Source of the DNA: Candidatus Methylomirabilota bacterium
GTDB lineage: Bacteria > Methylomirabilota > Methylomirabilia > Methylomirabilales > CSP1-5
Direction of reading: 5' to 3'
DNA length: 36,032 bases
Assembly (NCBI GenBank): GCA_027293415.1
Contig: JAPUFX010000134.1
Span: forward strand, 1-36,032
The notes below the pieces were generated by a model, which worked only from the letters and a program-made list of their open reading frames with translations, did no database searches and had not been told where the DNA came from. The position numbers were made by a program, and so were the translations under genes. Numbering within the stretch: the stretch's first letter is position 1; each line of letters starts with the position of its first letter. Below are positions 8,945 to 16,509 of the stretch, in pieces.

Positions 8945-9043
8945 GCTCGAATCCTTTTCCCCAAGAGTTCCTCGTGCCGGCTGCTCAGAGCTGAGTGCTC
9001 ATAGAGCTTCAAGTTCTTCTAAGAACGGCGAGGGGACACCACG

Positions 9044-10522
9044 ATGAGGCGTCAACGCTTCTGGGTTGTTCCGATCGTATGGCTACTGATCGGCGGGTGC
9101 GCCACCTCGGGGACAGGGTCTCGCGGTGGTTCTTCGGTCGGGGTGAGCGGTGGCAGCGGCGGCGTGAACGTCTCGGCCGGGCTCTCCTCGGGACCAGACC
9201 CAGTGATGAACTCCATGATGATGGGGGCTGCGATGGGGGCCATGGGGGGGCCGATTGGATTAGGGGTCGGGGCAGTCGTGGGTCTTATCCGCGGACTCCA
9301 CATGAAGTCACAGTTCGAAAAACAGGCCAAGAACGAAATGACCCGACAGGAACAGATCGACAAAGAGCTCGAACGGCAGATCGAGGCTAAACAGAAAGAG
9401 GCTACCCGAAGTGGGATGGGGGCGAGTAGCGGACTCATCCTCGTTGAAGACCATCTGGCACCGGAGGAGAGGGAGACCGCGCCGATCCAGGCGCCGACCA
9501 CTTCGCTATCAGCCGGAGAGGGCCTCGTCCTGCTCGCCGACAACACCGCCCCCCCCAAGCCCCAAGGGTCTATCTCGACGCAAACCCAGGTGCCTTCCCC
9601 AGTGGTTTCACCCGAAATTCAAACCGGCGAAGGGGAGGACACCGAGACGGCAGAGGCCCGCAGGGCGCTCAAAGAGCAGCTCGCGGCCGCCCGGGAGCGG
9701 ACGCGAAAGCTGCATGCTGCACTCCAGGGGACCCCCGCCCCCGCGAAAACGCCATGGTTCACCAGCATCCCAGCGACGGAGCCTCGCCCGACGATCGATT
9801 CCGAAGGATTCCTCCCGGTCTACCAGGGCGAGAGGCTCGTCCGGAAGGAGCGAGATGTCAATGGGGATAAGCGGCCGGATATCATTCGATACTATGATGA
9901 AACCGGGAGGCTGATCCGGCAGGAGGAGGATAGCCGTCTCGACGGCCGACTAGATACTTGGACCTTCCACGAAGCCGGCCGCGCTGTCCGCAAGGAATCC
10001 GATACGAATGGGGACGGAAAGGTGGACCTCTGGGCCTTCTATGACGGGGCAGGCAATATCGTTCGGACCGAGGCCGACAGCGACTCCGATAACCATCGAG
10101 ACCACGTGATCGTGTATGCGCAGGGAGAGATGGTGGAAGAGCTACGTTACAGCCCGGGCCTCGAGCCCCCCCGGTTTATTGCTACCTATGCGAATGGCGT
10201 CCAGACCCGCAAAGCAGAGGATACCGATGGGGACGGTCGGATGAATCGTGTGACCGAGTACGATGGGTCCGGCCATGTCACGAAGATTTCCCGGGACACC
10301 GCGGGACAGGGCACCTTTAATCTCTTTGCATACTACGAACCGGAGACCGGCAACGTGCTTCGAGAAGAGGAGGACTTGAACGGGGATAACACAGTCGATG
10401 TCATCTCGTATTTCGAGAAAGGCCGCTTGGTCCGGCGGGAGTTCTTTGACCTGCCCGAGGATGGTTCCGTCACGCCCCACGTCCCTCTGGCCTCAGTCCC
10501 GTCGGAGGGGAAGAACCCATGA
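9044..10522 (+). CDS. Lipoprotein with glycine zipper, coiled coil and eight DxNxDGxxD / MORN-like repeats
   Basis: The protein has 492 residues. The lipobox cysteine is at residue 19 (WLLIGGC). A Gly/Ser/Met-rich zipper (about 25-85, with MMMGAAMGAMGGPIGLGVGAVVGLI) precedes a charged coiled coil (about 88-125, FEKQAKNEMTRQEQIDKELERQIEAK). A low-complexity linker and a second short helix (about 205-228) follow. The C-terminal half (about 263-475) carries about eight repeats of the same 24-residue unit as the preceding gene; units 1, 3, 6 and 8 keep the acidic loop. It looks like an anchored paralogue of the secreted repeat protein. Its stop overlaps the next start (ATGA). Anchor and repeats are seen; a structural or docking role beside the Ton motor is inferred. 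Confidence 0.8.
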   Translation: MRRQRFWVVPIVWLLIGGCATSGTGSRGGSSVGVSGGSGGVNVSAGLSSGPDPVMNSMMMGAAMGAMGGPIGLGVGAVVGLIRGLHMKSQFEKQAKNEMTRQEQIDKELERQIEAKQKEATRSGMGASSGLILVEDHLAPEERETAPIQAPTTSLSAGEGLVLLADNTAPPKPQGSISTQTQVPSPVVSPEIQTGEGEDTETAEARRALKEQLAAARERTRKLHAALQGTPAPAKTPWFTSIPATEPRPTIDSEGFLPVYQGERLVRKERDVNGDKRPDIIRYYDETGRLIRQEEDSRLDGRLDTWTFHEAGRAVRKESDTNGDGKVDLWAFYDGAGNIVRTEADSDSDNHRDHVIVYAQGEMVEELRYSPGLEPPRFIATYANGVQTRKAEDTDGDGRMNRVTEYDGSGHVTKISRDTAGQGTFNLFAYYEPETGNVLREEEDLNGDNTVDVISYFEKGRLVRREFFDLPEDGSVTPHVPLASVPSEGKNP

Positions 10523-11736
10523 GCCGACGCGTCATCGTTTTCCTATTTTCTTCCTTTCTTTTCGTCAGCCTCGCCACCGCCGTTTCCGTCTGGGGTGACA
10601 CCCGGGTGCAGGTCGGCATCGAAGCCCCGCAGCACGGGGCCACTATTTCAGGACCAAGCCGCGTCTCGGTGAGAGGACAGGCCCGAGCCTCGCGCGATTA
10701 CCGACCGGCCCTGTTTGATCTCATGCTGATCCTGGATACCTCGGGAAGCACTCGGGCCCCCGCAGGCGTGCAGAGCGTGGGAGGGTTCGGGGATACCACC
10801 ATTCTGGCCGCCGAAGTGAGGGCCGCGGAACGGCTCCTCGAAACGCTGGACCCCAGGAGTACCAGGGTCGGGATCGTCACCTTCGCCGGTGAGTACAACC
10901 GGTTCACGGGCTCGGGAATGACCAATCAGCCCAATGCGATCCTGGCACAGCCCCTCACCGTAAATTACCAAGAAGTTCGGTTGGCGTTACACCGGACCCT
11001 CCGGCGGGGTCCCAGCGGGGGAACCGACATGGCGTCCGGGGTGCGTCTGGCCGTGCGGGAGCTGGCCGCGCTTACGGGGGCCACCAGTTTTCCCCGGCCA
11101 GAGAGCCGGAAGGTGGCCTTCCTCCTGACGGATGGATTCCCTACGTTACCCTTCGGCCACGTCAATAGCATGGACCCCGGTGATATGGAAGTGGCAGTCC
11201 GGGCAGCCTCCGTGGGTGCCAAGGCAAATATCAAGATCCATACCTTCGCCCTGGGCATCGAGGCCGTTTCCGCCCCTTACGCCTGTACGCAGATCGCTCG
11301 GGTGACCGGGGGGACTTTCACACCGCTCCGGAGACCTGCAGACATCATCGAGGTATTACCCAAGACCTCCTTCGCCGATCTCGATATGGTCCTCGTCACC
11401 AATACCACCACCGGCCAGCCGGCCAGCGATCTGCGGGTCAATCCCGATGGCCGCTTTCAAGCGACCGTCCCCCTCGTTTCTGGAGTCAACCGGATCGCCG
11501 TTATAGTCCTTGCCACCGACGGGACCAAAGGGTCCGCCTCGGTCGAGGTTCGCTACAATCAAGAGGAGTCGCTCAAGCTGGAGGTGCTCCAGGACACCAA
11601 GGACCTGGAGCTCGAGCTTCAAGAGCTCCAAGAACAGAATCAGAAGCTGGAAGAAACCCTGAAACAGAAGAAAGAAAAAGAAGAGGAAAGGGCCCGCGAA
11701 AAGGCGCTAGAACTGGAGATCGGGCTCGACCGCTGA
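10519..11736 (+). CDS. Exported von Willebrand factor A domain protein with C-terminal coiled coil
   Basis: The protein has 405 residues: a signal peptide (cleavage near WGDTRV, about residue 26), a short beta region with APQHGATISGPSRVSVRG, then a VWA domain from about 65 to 275. The metal-ion site is intact: D73-T-S75-G-S77 (DTSGS), T169 in GGTDMASG, and D205 in LLTDGFP. A beta domain (about 290-355) is followed by a Glu/Lys/Leu-rich coiled coil (about 355-402). VWA domains bind protein partners through the metal ion. Four-base overlap with the upstream repeat lipoprotein and close spacing to ExbB argue for a joint complex. The partner is unknown; the upstream repeat proteins are the obvious candidates. 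Confidence 0.85.
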   Translation: MSRRVIVFLFSSFLFVSLATAVSVWGDTRVQVGIEAPQHGATISGPSRVSVRGQARASRDYRPALFDLMLILDTSGSTRAPAGVQSVGGFGDTTILAAEVRAAERLLETLDPRSTRVGIVTFAGEYNRFTGSGMTNQPNAILAQPLTVNYQEVRLALHRTLRRGPSGGTDMASGVRLAVRELAALTGATSFPRPESRKVAFLLTDGFPTLPFGHVNSMDPGDMEVAVRAASVGAKANIKIHTFALGIEAVSAPYACTQIARVTGGTFTPLRRPADIIEVLPKTSFADLDMVLVTNTTTGQPASDLRVNPDGRFQATVPLVSGVNRIAVIVLATDGTKGSASVEVRYNQEESLKLEVLQDTKDLELELQELQEQNQKLEETLKQKKEKEEERAREKALELEIGLDR

Positions 11737-11750
11737 GAGGAGGAATCCCT

Positions 11751-12641
11751 GTGTACAAGCACGTATCCCGTCTGGGGCGGATCGCCGTGATCGCCCTTCC
11801 GCTCCTGATACTACCGGCGGGAAGTTGGGGGGCGGAGAAGGCTCCCCCGAAGGCATCCCCGCCCGCCCAGGAGGGACTTGTCCTGAGCTCTCGAGACACC
11901 CTGCTGGATCTCTACTTAAAAGGAGGCGTGGTGATGCACTTCATCACCCTCTGCTCCATCCTGGCCCTGGCGGTTCTCTTCGAGCGGTCGGTCAACCTGC
12001 GGAAGAAGAAGATTGTCTCCCCCCAATTCCTCGAGGAGATCCGGCGCCACTGGTACCGCCGTGAGGTGCAAGAGGCTATTACTGTCTGCAAGTCCCATGA
12101 TATTGCCCTCTCCCGGATCGTGCGGGCTGGCCTTCTCCGGTTCAGCCAGGGGTCGAGGGAGATCGAGCGTGCGATCCAAGATGCCGGCCGGCGGGAGGCC
12201 ACCCTCCTCAAGAAGAATCTGGGGCTCCTTGCCTTCCTGGCGAGTATCGCCCCGATGCTGGGACTCTTCGGGACAGTGCTCGGGATGATTAAGTCATTCG
12301 ACGCCATCGCCCTCCACGGCTCGGGCGGGGGCAATGTTGGGTTTGTCGCGTCCGGCATTGCCGAGGCCCTCCTGACCACCGCCTGGGGGCTCATGGTGGG
12401 GATCCCGGCCCTCGGACTCTATCACTACTTCCGACGGAAGATTGAATTGCGGGTTCTCGAAATGGAGGGGGTCTGCGTGAACTTCCTGGAAGACCTCGCG
12501 ATCCATCACGAGGGTGTGGCCCCGACGGTCCGCGAACGGGAGCCCGTCGTTGCCGCAGCCCGACCCGTCGCCAGGGGGGGACGTACCCCTCGGCCCGGAG
12601 GGGGCTGGGAGGGCGCCCCCAGCTTTAAACCGCCCTCCTAG
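11751..12641 (+). CDS. exbB: ExbB/TolQ/MotA-family proton channel subunit
   Basis: The protein has 296 residues: a cleavable signal sequence (about 1-27), a short periplasmic stretch, TM1 about 61-80 (VVMHFITLCSILALAVLFER), a cytoplasmic helix-rich loop, and TM2/TM3 with the family core (about 158-225: LGLLAFLASIAPMLGLFGTV ... GIAEALLTTAWGLMVGIPAL). The presence of an N-terminal signal sequence is a known variant of the family. The GTG start has AGGAGG six bases upstream. The ExbD gene follows, but 440 bases of MITE separate them. The TAG stop sits in the CTAG terminus of that element. It should power the TonB-like protein encoded upstream; TolQ or MotA-like use is less likely given the context. 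Confidence 0.93.
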   Translation: MYKHVSRLGRIAVIALPLLILPAGSWGAEKAPPKASPPAQEGLVLSSRDTLLDLYLKGGVVMHFITLCSILALAVLFERSVNLRKKKIVSPQFLEEIRRHWYRREVQEAITVCKSHDIALSRIVRAGLLRFSQGSREIERAIQDAGRREATLLKKNLGLLAFLASIAPMLGLFGTVLGMIKSFDAIALHGSGGGNVGFVASGIAEALLTTAWGLMVGIPALGLYHYFRRKIELRVLEMEGVCVNFLEDLAIHHEGVAPTVREREPVVAAARPVARGGRTPRPGGGWEGAPSFKPPS

Positions 12642-13062
12642 TGCCGCACCAACTATTTCTCACTAGCATTCCGCGCTGGTGCGGTACTTCCGCTAGTCCC
12701 GAACGCCTTTCCCGAAGAGACTCTCGTCCCATCGGGACGGGGCGGGATTCGGCGCTCGGCGTTCGCCTCGCTGAGCATCCCCCAGGCGTAGGGGAGCCTC
12801 GGGGAGGAACACTCCTACAACCCCTCAGCGCCCCTGGCCCGCATTATTCACGAACGGAGTGTCATCGTGAATAATGCGTCCACGCCGCTGCGGCGGGACT
12901 CAAGGCTAGCCCTGAGCGACGTCCCGCAAACGCGGGGACTTCGGCGAGCTCAGTCGAGCCGCGGAGTCGAAGCCCGGAGGGCAGATTATTCACTTCTATG
13001 TGAATAATCCGGGCTGGCGGAACCCTGCGGTGCTTAGGAGGAGTGAGTTGGAGGGGCACTAG
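12638..13062. mobile_element. MITE-like element, copy 2, interrupting the exbB-exbD spacer
   Basis: This copy is in inverted orientation relative to 4748-5006. It ends in CTAGTGCCGCACCAACT (12638-12654) and AGTTGGAGGGGCACTAG (13046-13062). The core 12754-12838 matches copy 1 over about 85 bases with few differences. It is longer because of a nested block (12841-13010) and a different right half (12655-12753). No open frame of note is present. The first CTAG includes the exbB stop codon; the element ends 23 bases before the exbD ATG, leaving GGGAGG intact. Confidence 0.75.
12841..13010. mobile_element. Nested 170-base insert bounded by ATTATTCAC inverted repeats
   Basis: Missing from MITE copy 1. 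Its two ends are themselves hairpins: GCATTATTCACGA (12841-12853) with TCGTGAATAATGC (12865-12877), a perfect 13-base stem, and GATTATTCAC (12984-12993) with GTGAATAATC (13000-13009), a perfect 10-base stem extended by AGCCCGG/CCGGGCT. It looks like a second, smaller non-autonomous element inside the first. Confidence 0.6.
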
Positions 13063-13085
13063 TTCCCAGGAGCGGGAGGTTATAG

Positions 13086-13481
13086 ATGCAGTTTAGCGAG
13101 CCAGATGAGGAGCAGGCAGGGATCAATCTGACATCCCTGATCGACGTGGTCTTCCTTCTGCTCATCTTCTTCATGATCACATCCACGTTCATTAAGGTCG
13201 AGCGAAAGCTGGATCTAGAGCTGCCCGAGGCCAAGGCGGCTGAAGTGGAGCAGAAGGAGCGGAAACCGATCCAGATCGAAATGGACAGAGGGGGGCGGAT
13301 CACCCTGGACGGTCAATTGGTGACCATGAAAGCGTTGGAGACAAGGCTCAAGGAGTTTCAGGGAAAGCGGAAAAGCGCTGTCGTCCGGGCCGACCGACGT
13401 TTGAAGCATGGGACGGTCACGGCCGTGCTGGGGCTCTGCCGGGATGCCGGGATCCGGGAGATCGCCATCGCGGTCAAATAA
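13086..13481 (+). CDS. exbD: ExbD/TolR-family biopolymer transport protein
   Basis: The protein has 131 residues: a short cytoplasmic N-terminus, one membrane segment (about 13-35) with the channel aspartate in INLTSLIDVVFLLLIFFMIT (D19), then a periplasmic domain ending in VTAVLGLCRDAGIREIAIAVK, as in ExbD/TolR. GGGAGG lies six bases before the ATG. It is the partner of ExbB 5' of the MITE and should form the proton-driven motor for the TonB-like protein. The element between the two genes may alter their stoichiometry. Confidence 0.93.
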   Translation: MQFSEPDEEQAGINLTSLIDVVFLLLIFFMITSTFIKVERKLDLELPEAKAAEVEQKERKPIQIEMDRGGRITLDGQLVTMKALETRLKEFQGKRKSAVVRADRRLKHGTVTAVLGLCRDAGIREIAIAVK

Positions 13482-13482
13482 A

Positions 13483-13577
13483 ACGGATAACCGTTATCCG
13501 ATAACCGACGACCGTAAAGGAACGAAAGGCGCCTTTGGTCATCCGTGGTCGGTCAACGGTCGTCGGTCATCGGACGT
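13483..13577. repeat. Heptanucleotide hairpin (GACGACC words)
   Basis: The left arm has GATAACC, GTTATCC, GATAACC, GACGACC and GTAAAGG; the right arm has TGGTCGG, TCAACGG, TCGTCGG, TCATCGG. ACCGACGACCGT pairs perfectly with ACGGTCGTCGGT. It fills the spacer after exbD. Confidence 0.75.
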
Positions 13578-13646
13578 CACTCGTCGAGTATCGGCGCACG
13601 AAATCCTCTCCGCTGCACGAAACACGAACTGTCTGGCTGAGGGACC

Positions 13647-14303
13647 GTGAGGGCATCAATCGGCACGGCTTTGCAATGCTACATTCGGATCCTCCTCGTC
13701 GGGGTGAGTGGTCTGATTCTGCTTTATGCGGCGAGGATAGCGCCAGCCCAGACCAACCCTACCCTTCCGATCCCGTCACGGCACGTGAGGATCTCCGCCA
13801 CGGTCGTCCAGCAGAGCGACTCCAGAAGCTGGGGTTTCGGGCCCGAAAAAGGCATTGTTCCGGAAAGCGAATGGAAAAGCTCCCGGAGCAGTTCCACCTT
13901 CTTCCTCCTGGTGGCCGATGGGCAGGAGGGAAGGATTGCCATAGGTGAGAGCGTGCCCGATGGCCCGTGGTTTTACCAGTACAGCCTGAACCAGGGTTAC
14001 ATCGCGCGGGGCTCAGTTTTTCGAAGCGTCTCGACGGGCTTCAGGGTCATCCCCACTATTCTCCCCGGTGATCGCATCCGCCTGCAGATCACACCGGAGA
14101 TCAGCTACTTCACCGATCAGGGGCAAGGCCACATCGCCTTTGTCGAGTCCCGTCTCGAGGCGGTGGTTGTGAACGGCCAGCCGGTCACCGTCGCCGCAAA
14201 TCGCCATGAGACCGAGAGCGTCTTGTTCAACATCATGCGCGGATACGAATCGCGGACCGGGCTCTCCACCCTCGTCATGACCCTTACCCCCGAGATCCAG
14301 TGA
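13647..14303 (+). CDS. Small exported protein of unknown function, secretin-like beta segment
   Basis: The protein has 218 residues: signal sequence (about 1-34, cleavage near APAQT), then a beta-rich domain. The phrases STGFRVIPTILPGDRIRLQITPEISYFTD and TGLSTLVMTLTPEIQ resemble the beta-barrel part of type II secretion secretins, but the protein is far too short for a secretin. A single-domain relative acting at the outer membrane is one reading. The GTG start follows GAGG. Its TGA overlaps the next start (GTGA), so it is translationally coupled to the TatT lipoprotein and may assist it. Not recognised as a named family. Confidence 0.7.
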   Translation: MRASIGTALQCYIRILLVGVSGLILLYAARIAPAQTNPTLPIPSRHVRISATVVQQSDSRSWGFGPEKGIVPESEWKSSRSSSTFFLLVADGQEGRIAIGESVPDGPWFYQYSLNQGYIARGSVFRSVSTGFRVIPTILPGDRIRLQITPEISYFTDQGQGHIAFVESRLEAVVVNGQPVTVAANRHETESVLFNIMRGYESRTGLSTLVMTLTPEIQ

Positions 14304-15217
14304 AGGGTTCCTTTTCCCTCCTCCTGATTACCATGGCGGTTGTCGTCTCCGCCTGCAGTCCGATTCTCAAGCAAATGACGATCTCCTCGGCAACAGAGAT
14401 CTTCCAGGACGGCCAGGTAACTTTCTACCGGGAGGGCGATCTCCGACTGGCGGAGCAGGCTCTCGCCTCCAACCTAAAGCTCCTTGAAGTTTTTCTCCAG
14501 ACCTCTCCCGACAATCAGGAATTGCTCCTGCTGGCCTCTCAAGGCTTCGAGGCCTACACCTTTGCGTTCGTCGAGAAAAAGATCGCCACGCACCGCACTG
14601 ATCCTCAGCTTTCTTCTCTCCATCGCGAGCGCGCCCGCCGTCTCTACCTCCGAGGCCGCAATTACGGTCTGCGCATTCTCAAACTTCGGCACGAGCCGTT
14701 TGCCACGGCTCTTCACGCGGACCTGCCCGCCTTTCGGGAGGCGCTGCAAGTCTTTCAAAAGGAAGATGTCCCCGCCCTGTTCTGGACAGCCTACGGATGG
14801 GCGGGATCCATCAACTGGAGCCGCACCCGTCCGGAGATGGTGGCGGACCTTCCCCGTGCCGTGGCGATGATGCGCCGCGCCTTAGAGCTGGATGAGGAGT
14901 ACTTTTATGCCGGGCCCCACCTTTTCTTCGGCGTCTACTATGCCTCGCGTTCCCCAGCATTAGGGGGGGAGCCCTCTCGGGCAAAGTCCCATCTCGACAG
15001 GGCCTTGGATCTGACCGGAGGCAAGTTCCTCCTGGTGCATCTTTTCATCGCCGACCCCTTCGCGGTCCAGACTCAGGATCGTGCCCTCTTCGAGACGCAG
15101 CTCCGCCTGATCCTCGATGCCCCGGACGATCTGTTTCCAGAGCAGGAGCTGATGAATCAGGTCGCCAAGGCCCGAGCCCGGCTCCTCTTGGAGAGGATAG
15201 ATGAATTGTTCCTGTAG
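14300..15217 (+). CDS. TatT-like TRAP transporter T-component lipoprotein
   Basis: The protein has 305 residues. Lipobox VVVSAC puts the lipid cysteine at residue 19. The rest is helical and TPR-like (AEQALASNLKLLEVFLQTSPDNQELLLLASQGFEAY; PRAVAMMRRALELDEEYFYAG), the pattern of TatT, known from the Treponema pallidum TatT/TatP pair. There the lipoprotein trimer holds a central pore and binds a DctP-type solute receptor. The neighbour downstream is exactly such a receptor, overlapping by 17 bases. GTG start overlaps the previous stop. Family call is good; the ligand is unknown. Confidence 0.85.
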   Translation: MKGSFSLLLITMAVVVSACSPILKQMTISSATEIFQDGQVTFYREGDLRLAEQALASNLKLLEVFLQTSPDNQELLLLASQGFEAYTFAFVEKKIATHRTDPQLSSLHRERARRLYLRGRNYGLRILKLRHEPFATALHADLPAFREALQVFQKEDVPALFWTAYGWAGSINWSRTRPEMVADLPRAVAMMRRALELDEEYFYAGPHLFFGVYYASRSPALGGEPSRAKSHLDRALDLTGGKFLLVHLFIADPFAVQTQDRALFETQLRLILDAPDDLFPEQELMNQVAKARARLLLERIDELFL

Positions 15218-16508
15218 AGCGAAAACCGATGACCGCCTAACGACGACCGATGACCGACGACCGATGACCGCAAATCTCAGGAGAGCGGAAACGAACGGCG
15301 GGAGACTTGAGCCAATGGGGCAGCCGGCGAGGGGAGCAGATCCTGAGAGACGTCCGTGCGGGGCGAGCGGCTCGCGGGTGGTGGAAGCCAGGTCCTCGTC
15401 CTCATCGAATGACCTGTCGACCGATGACAGAAGCAAGGGCCTTTTACGCTTTCTCGATCGTCGGTTTACGGTCATAGGTCGTCGAATAGCGGCCCTTCTC
15501 ATCGGACTTCTATTCCTCACCCCCCATGGAGTGCTCGAAAGCGCCGGCCCCTTCCGAATCAATGGTTCGGCTCCACTCACCATAAAATTTGCCACGCTCG
15601 CCCCCGAGGGCTCCACGTGGATGTTGACCCTTCGGGAAATGGATGCAGAGTTACAACAACGGAGTAGCGGGCGTATCCGTTTTATTTTCTATCCGGGAGG
15701 GGTGCTAGGAGATGAGATCGATGTTATCCGCAAGATTCGCATCGGACAGCTCCATGGTGGAGCCTTCTCCGGAGTGGGTCTCGGCTCCGTACTCCCCTCG
15801 GTCCGCGTCTTAGAACTCCCACTGCTTTTTGAGGGGGCAGACGACGCAGACTTTGTCACCGGGCGACTTGAAGAGAATTTTGCGCGAGCCTTCGAGAAGC
15901 GGGGATTTGTCTTCCTGGCCTTCGCCGAAGCCGGCCCCGTCCATATCTTCTCGCAGAACGCAATCCGTCGCCGCCAAGACCTGAAGGGCATCAAGCTTTG
16001 GACCTGGTATGGAGACCCGCTAGCTGAGGCCCTGTTCCGGACCTATCAGGTTGCAACTGTTCCGCTCGCACTCCCCGATGTATTCCCATCCCTCCAAACG
16101 GGTCTGATTGATGCATTCTACGCCCCGCCGCTCGCTGCCATTGCGCTCCAGTGGTTCAACCAAGTCTCCTATATGTCCTCACAATGGCTTACCCGCGCGA
16201 TCGGCGGGATGCTTATCTCAAGATCCCGCTGGCGGACAATCCCAGAAGATCTGCGGATCACCCTGAAGGATGTGGCCAAGAAGTATGCCCGGCAGGTGGT
16301 CGTCAAGACACGACGGGAAAACCAGGAAGCGCTGACCGTCCTGAAGCGAAACGGTATCCAAATAGTGGACCTCGACCCGGCAGAACGGCATCACCTCCTC
16401 AAGGCGAGCCAACGGGTCTGGGAGGACCAGGCGGGCAGGCTCTATCCGCGATCGCTCCTCGATCAGGTTAAATCGCTCTTGCGACAGTACCGGGGCAAAG
16501 GGTCGTGA
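15201..16508 (+). CDS. TRAP-type solute-binding protein (DctP/TatP-like) with repeat-encoded N-terminal extension
   Basis: The binding domain begins near residue 113 (LTIKFATLAPEGSTWMLTLREM) and shows the DctP pattern through RVLELPLLFEGADDADF, GIKLWTWYGDPLAEALFRTYQVATVPLALPDVFPSLQTGLIDAFYAPP and the C-terminal helices. A hydrophobic signal segment lies at about 94-112 (RRIAALLIGLLFLTPHG). Residues 8-93 are unlike any receptor and are encoded by a heptad-repeat element. The ATG at 15201 has GGAGAGG four bases upstream and overlaps tatT, so it is probably the native start with the element inserted in frame; ATG 15264 or 15315 are alternatives. No DctQ/DctM genes follow. The pair with TatT is strong; the ligand is unknown. 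Confidence 0.85.
   Translation: MNCSCRAKTDDRLTTTDDRRPMTANLRRAETNGGRLEPMGQPARGADPERRPCGASGSRVVEARSSSSSNDLSTDDRSKGLLRFLDRRFTVIGRRIAALLIGLLFLTPHGVLESAGPFRINGSAPLTIKFATLAPEGSTWMLTLREMDAELQQRSSGRIRFIFYPGGVLGDEIDVIRKIRIGQLHGGAFSGVGLGSVLPSVRVLELPLLFEGADDADFVTGRLEENFARAFEKRGFVFLAFAEAGPVHIFSQNAIRRRQDLKGIKLWTWYGDPLAEALFRTYQVATVPLALPDVFPSLQTGLIDAFYAPPLAAIALQWFNQVSYMSSQWLTRAIGGMLISRSRWRTIPEDLRITLKDVAKKYARQVVVKTRRENQEALTVLKRNGIQIVDLDPAERHHLLKASQRVWEDQAGRLYPRSLLDQVKSLLRQYRGKGS
15220..15490. repeat. Heptanucleotide element inside the 5' part of the dctP-like gene
   Basis: The left arm 15220-15275 is eight 7-base words (GAAAACC, GATGACC, GCCTAAC, GACGACC, GATGACC, GACGACC, GATGACC, GCAAATC). The right arm 15462-15490 has TCGTCGG, TTTACGG, TCATAGG, TCGTCGA. 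The loop of about 185 bases contains a 25-base stretch shared with 18068-18092. The frame stays open throughout. Confidence 0.7.
15323..15347 (+). repeat. 25-base dispersed repeat next to heptad arrays, copy 1
   Basis: GCCGGCGAGGGGAG followed by CAGATCCTGAG matches 18068-18092 at 23 of 25 positions, same strand. Both copies lie directly beside heptad arrays, so it may be a conserved part of one class of these elements. Confidence 0.5.
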
Positions 16509-16509
16509 G

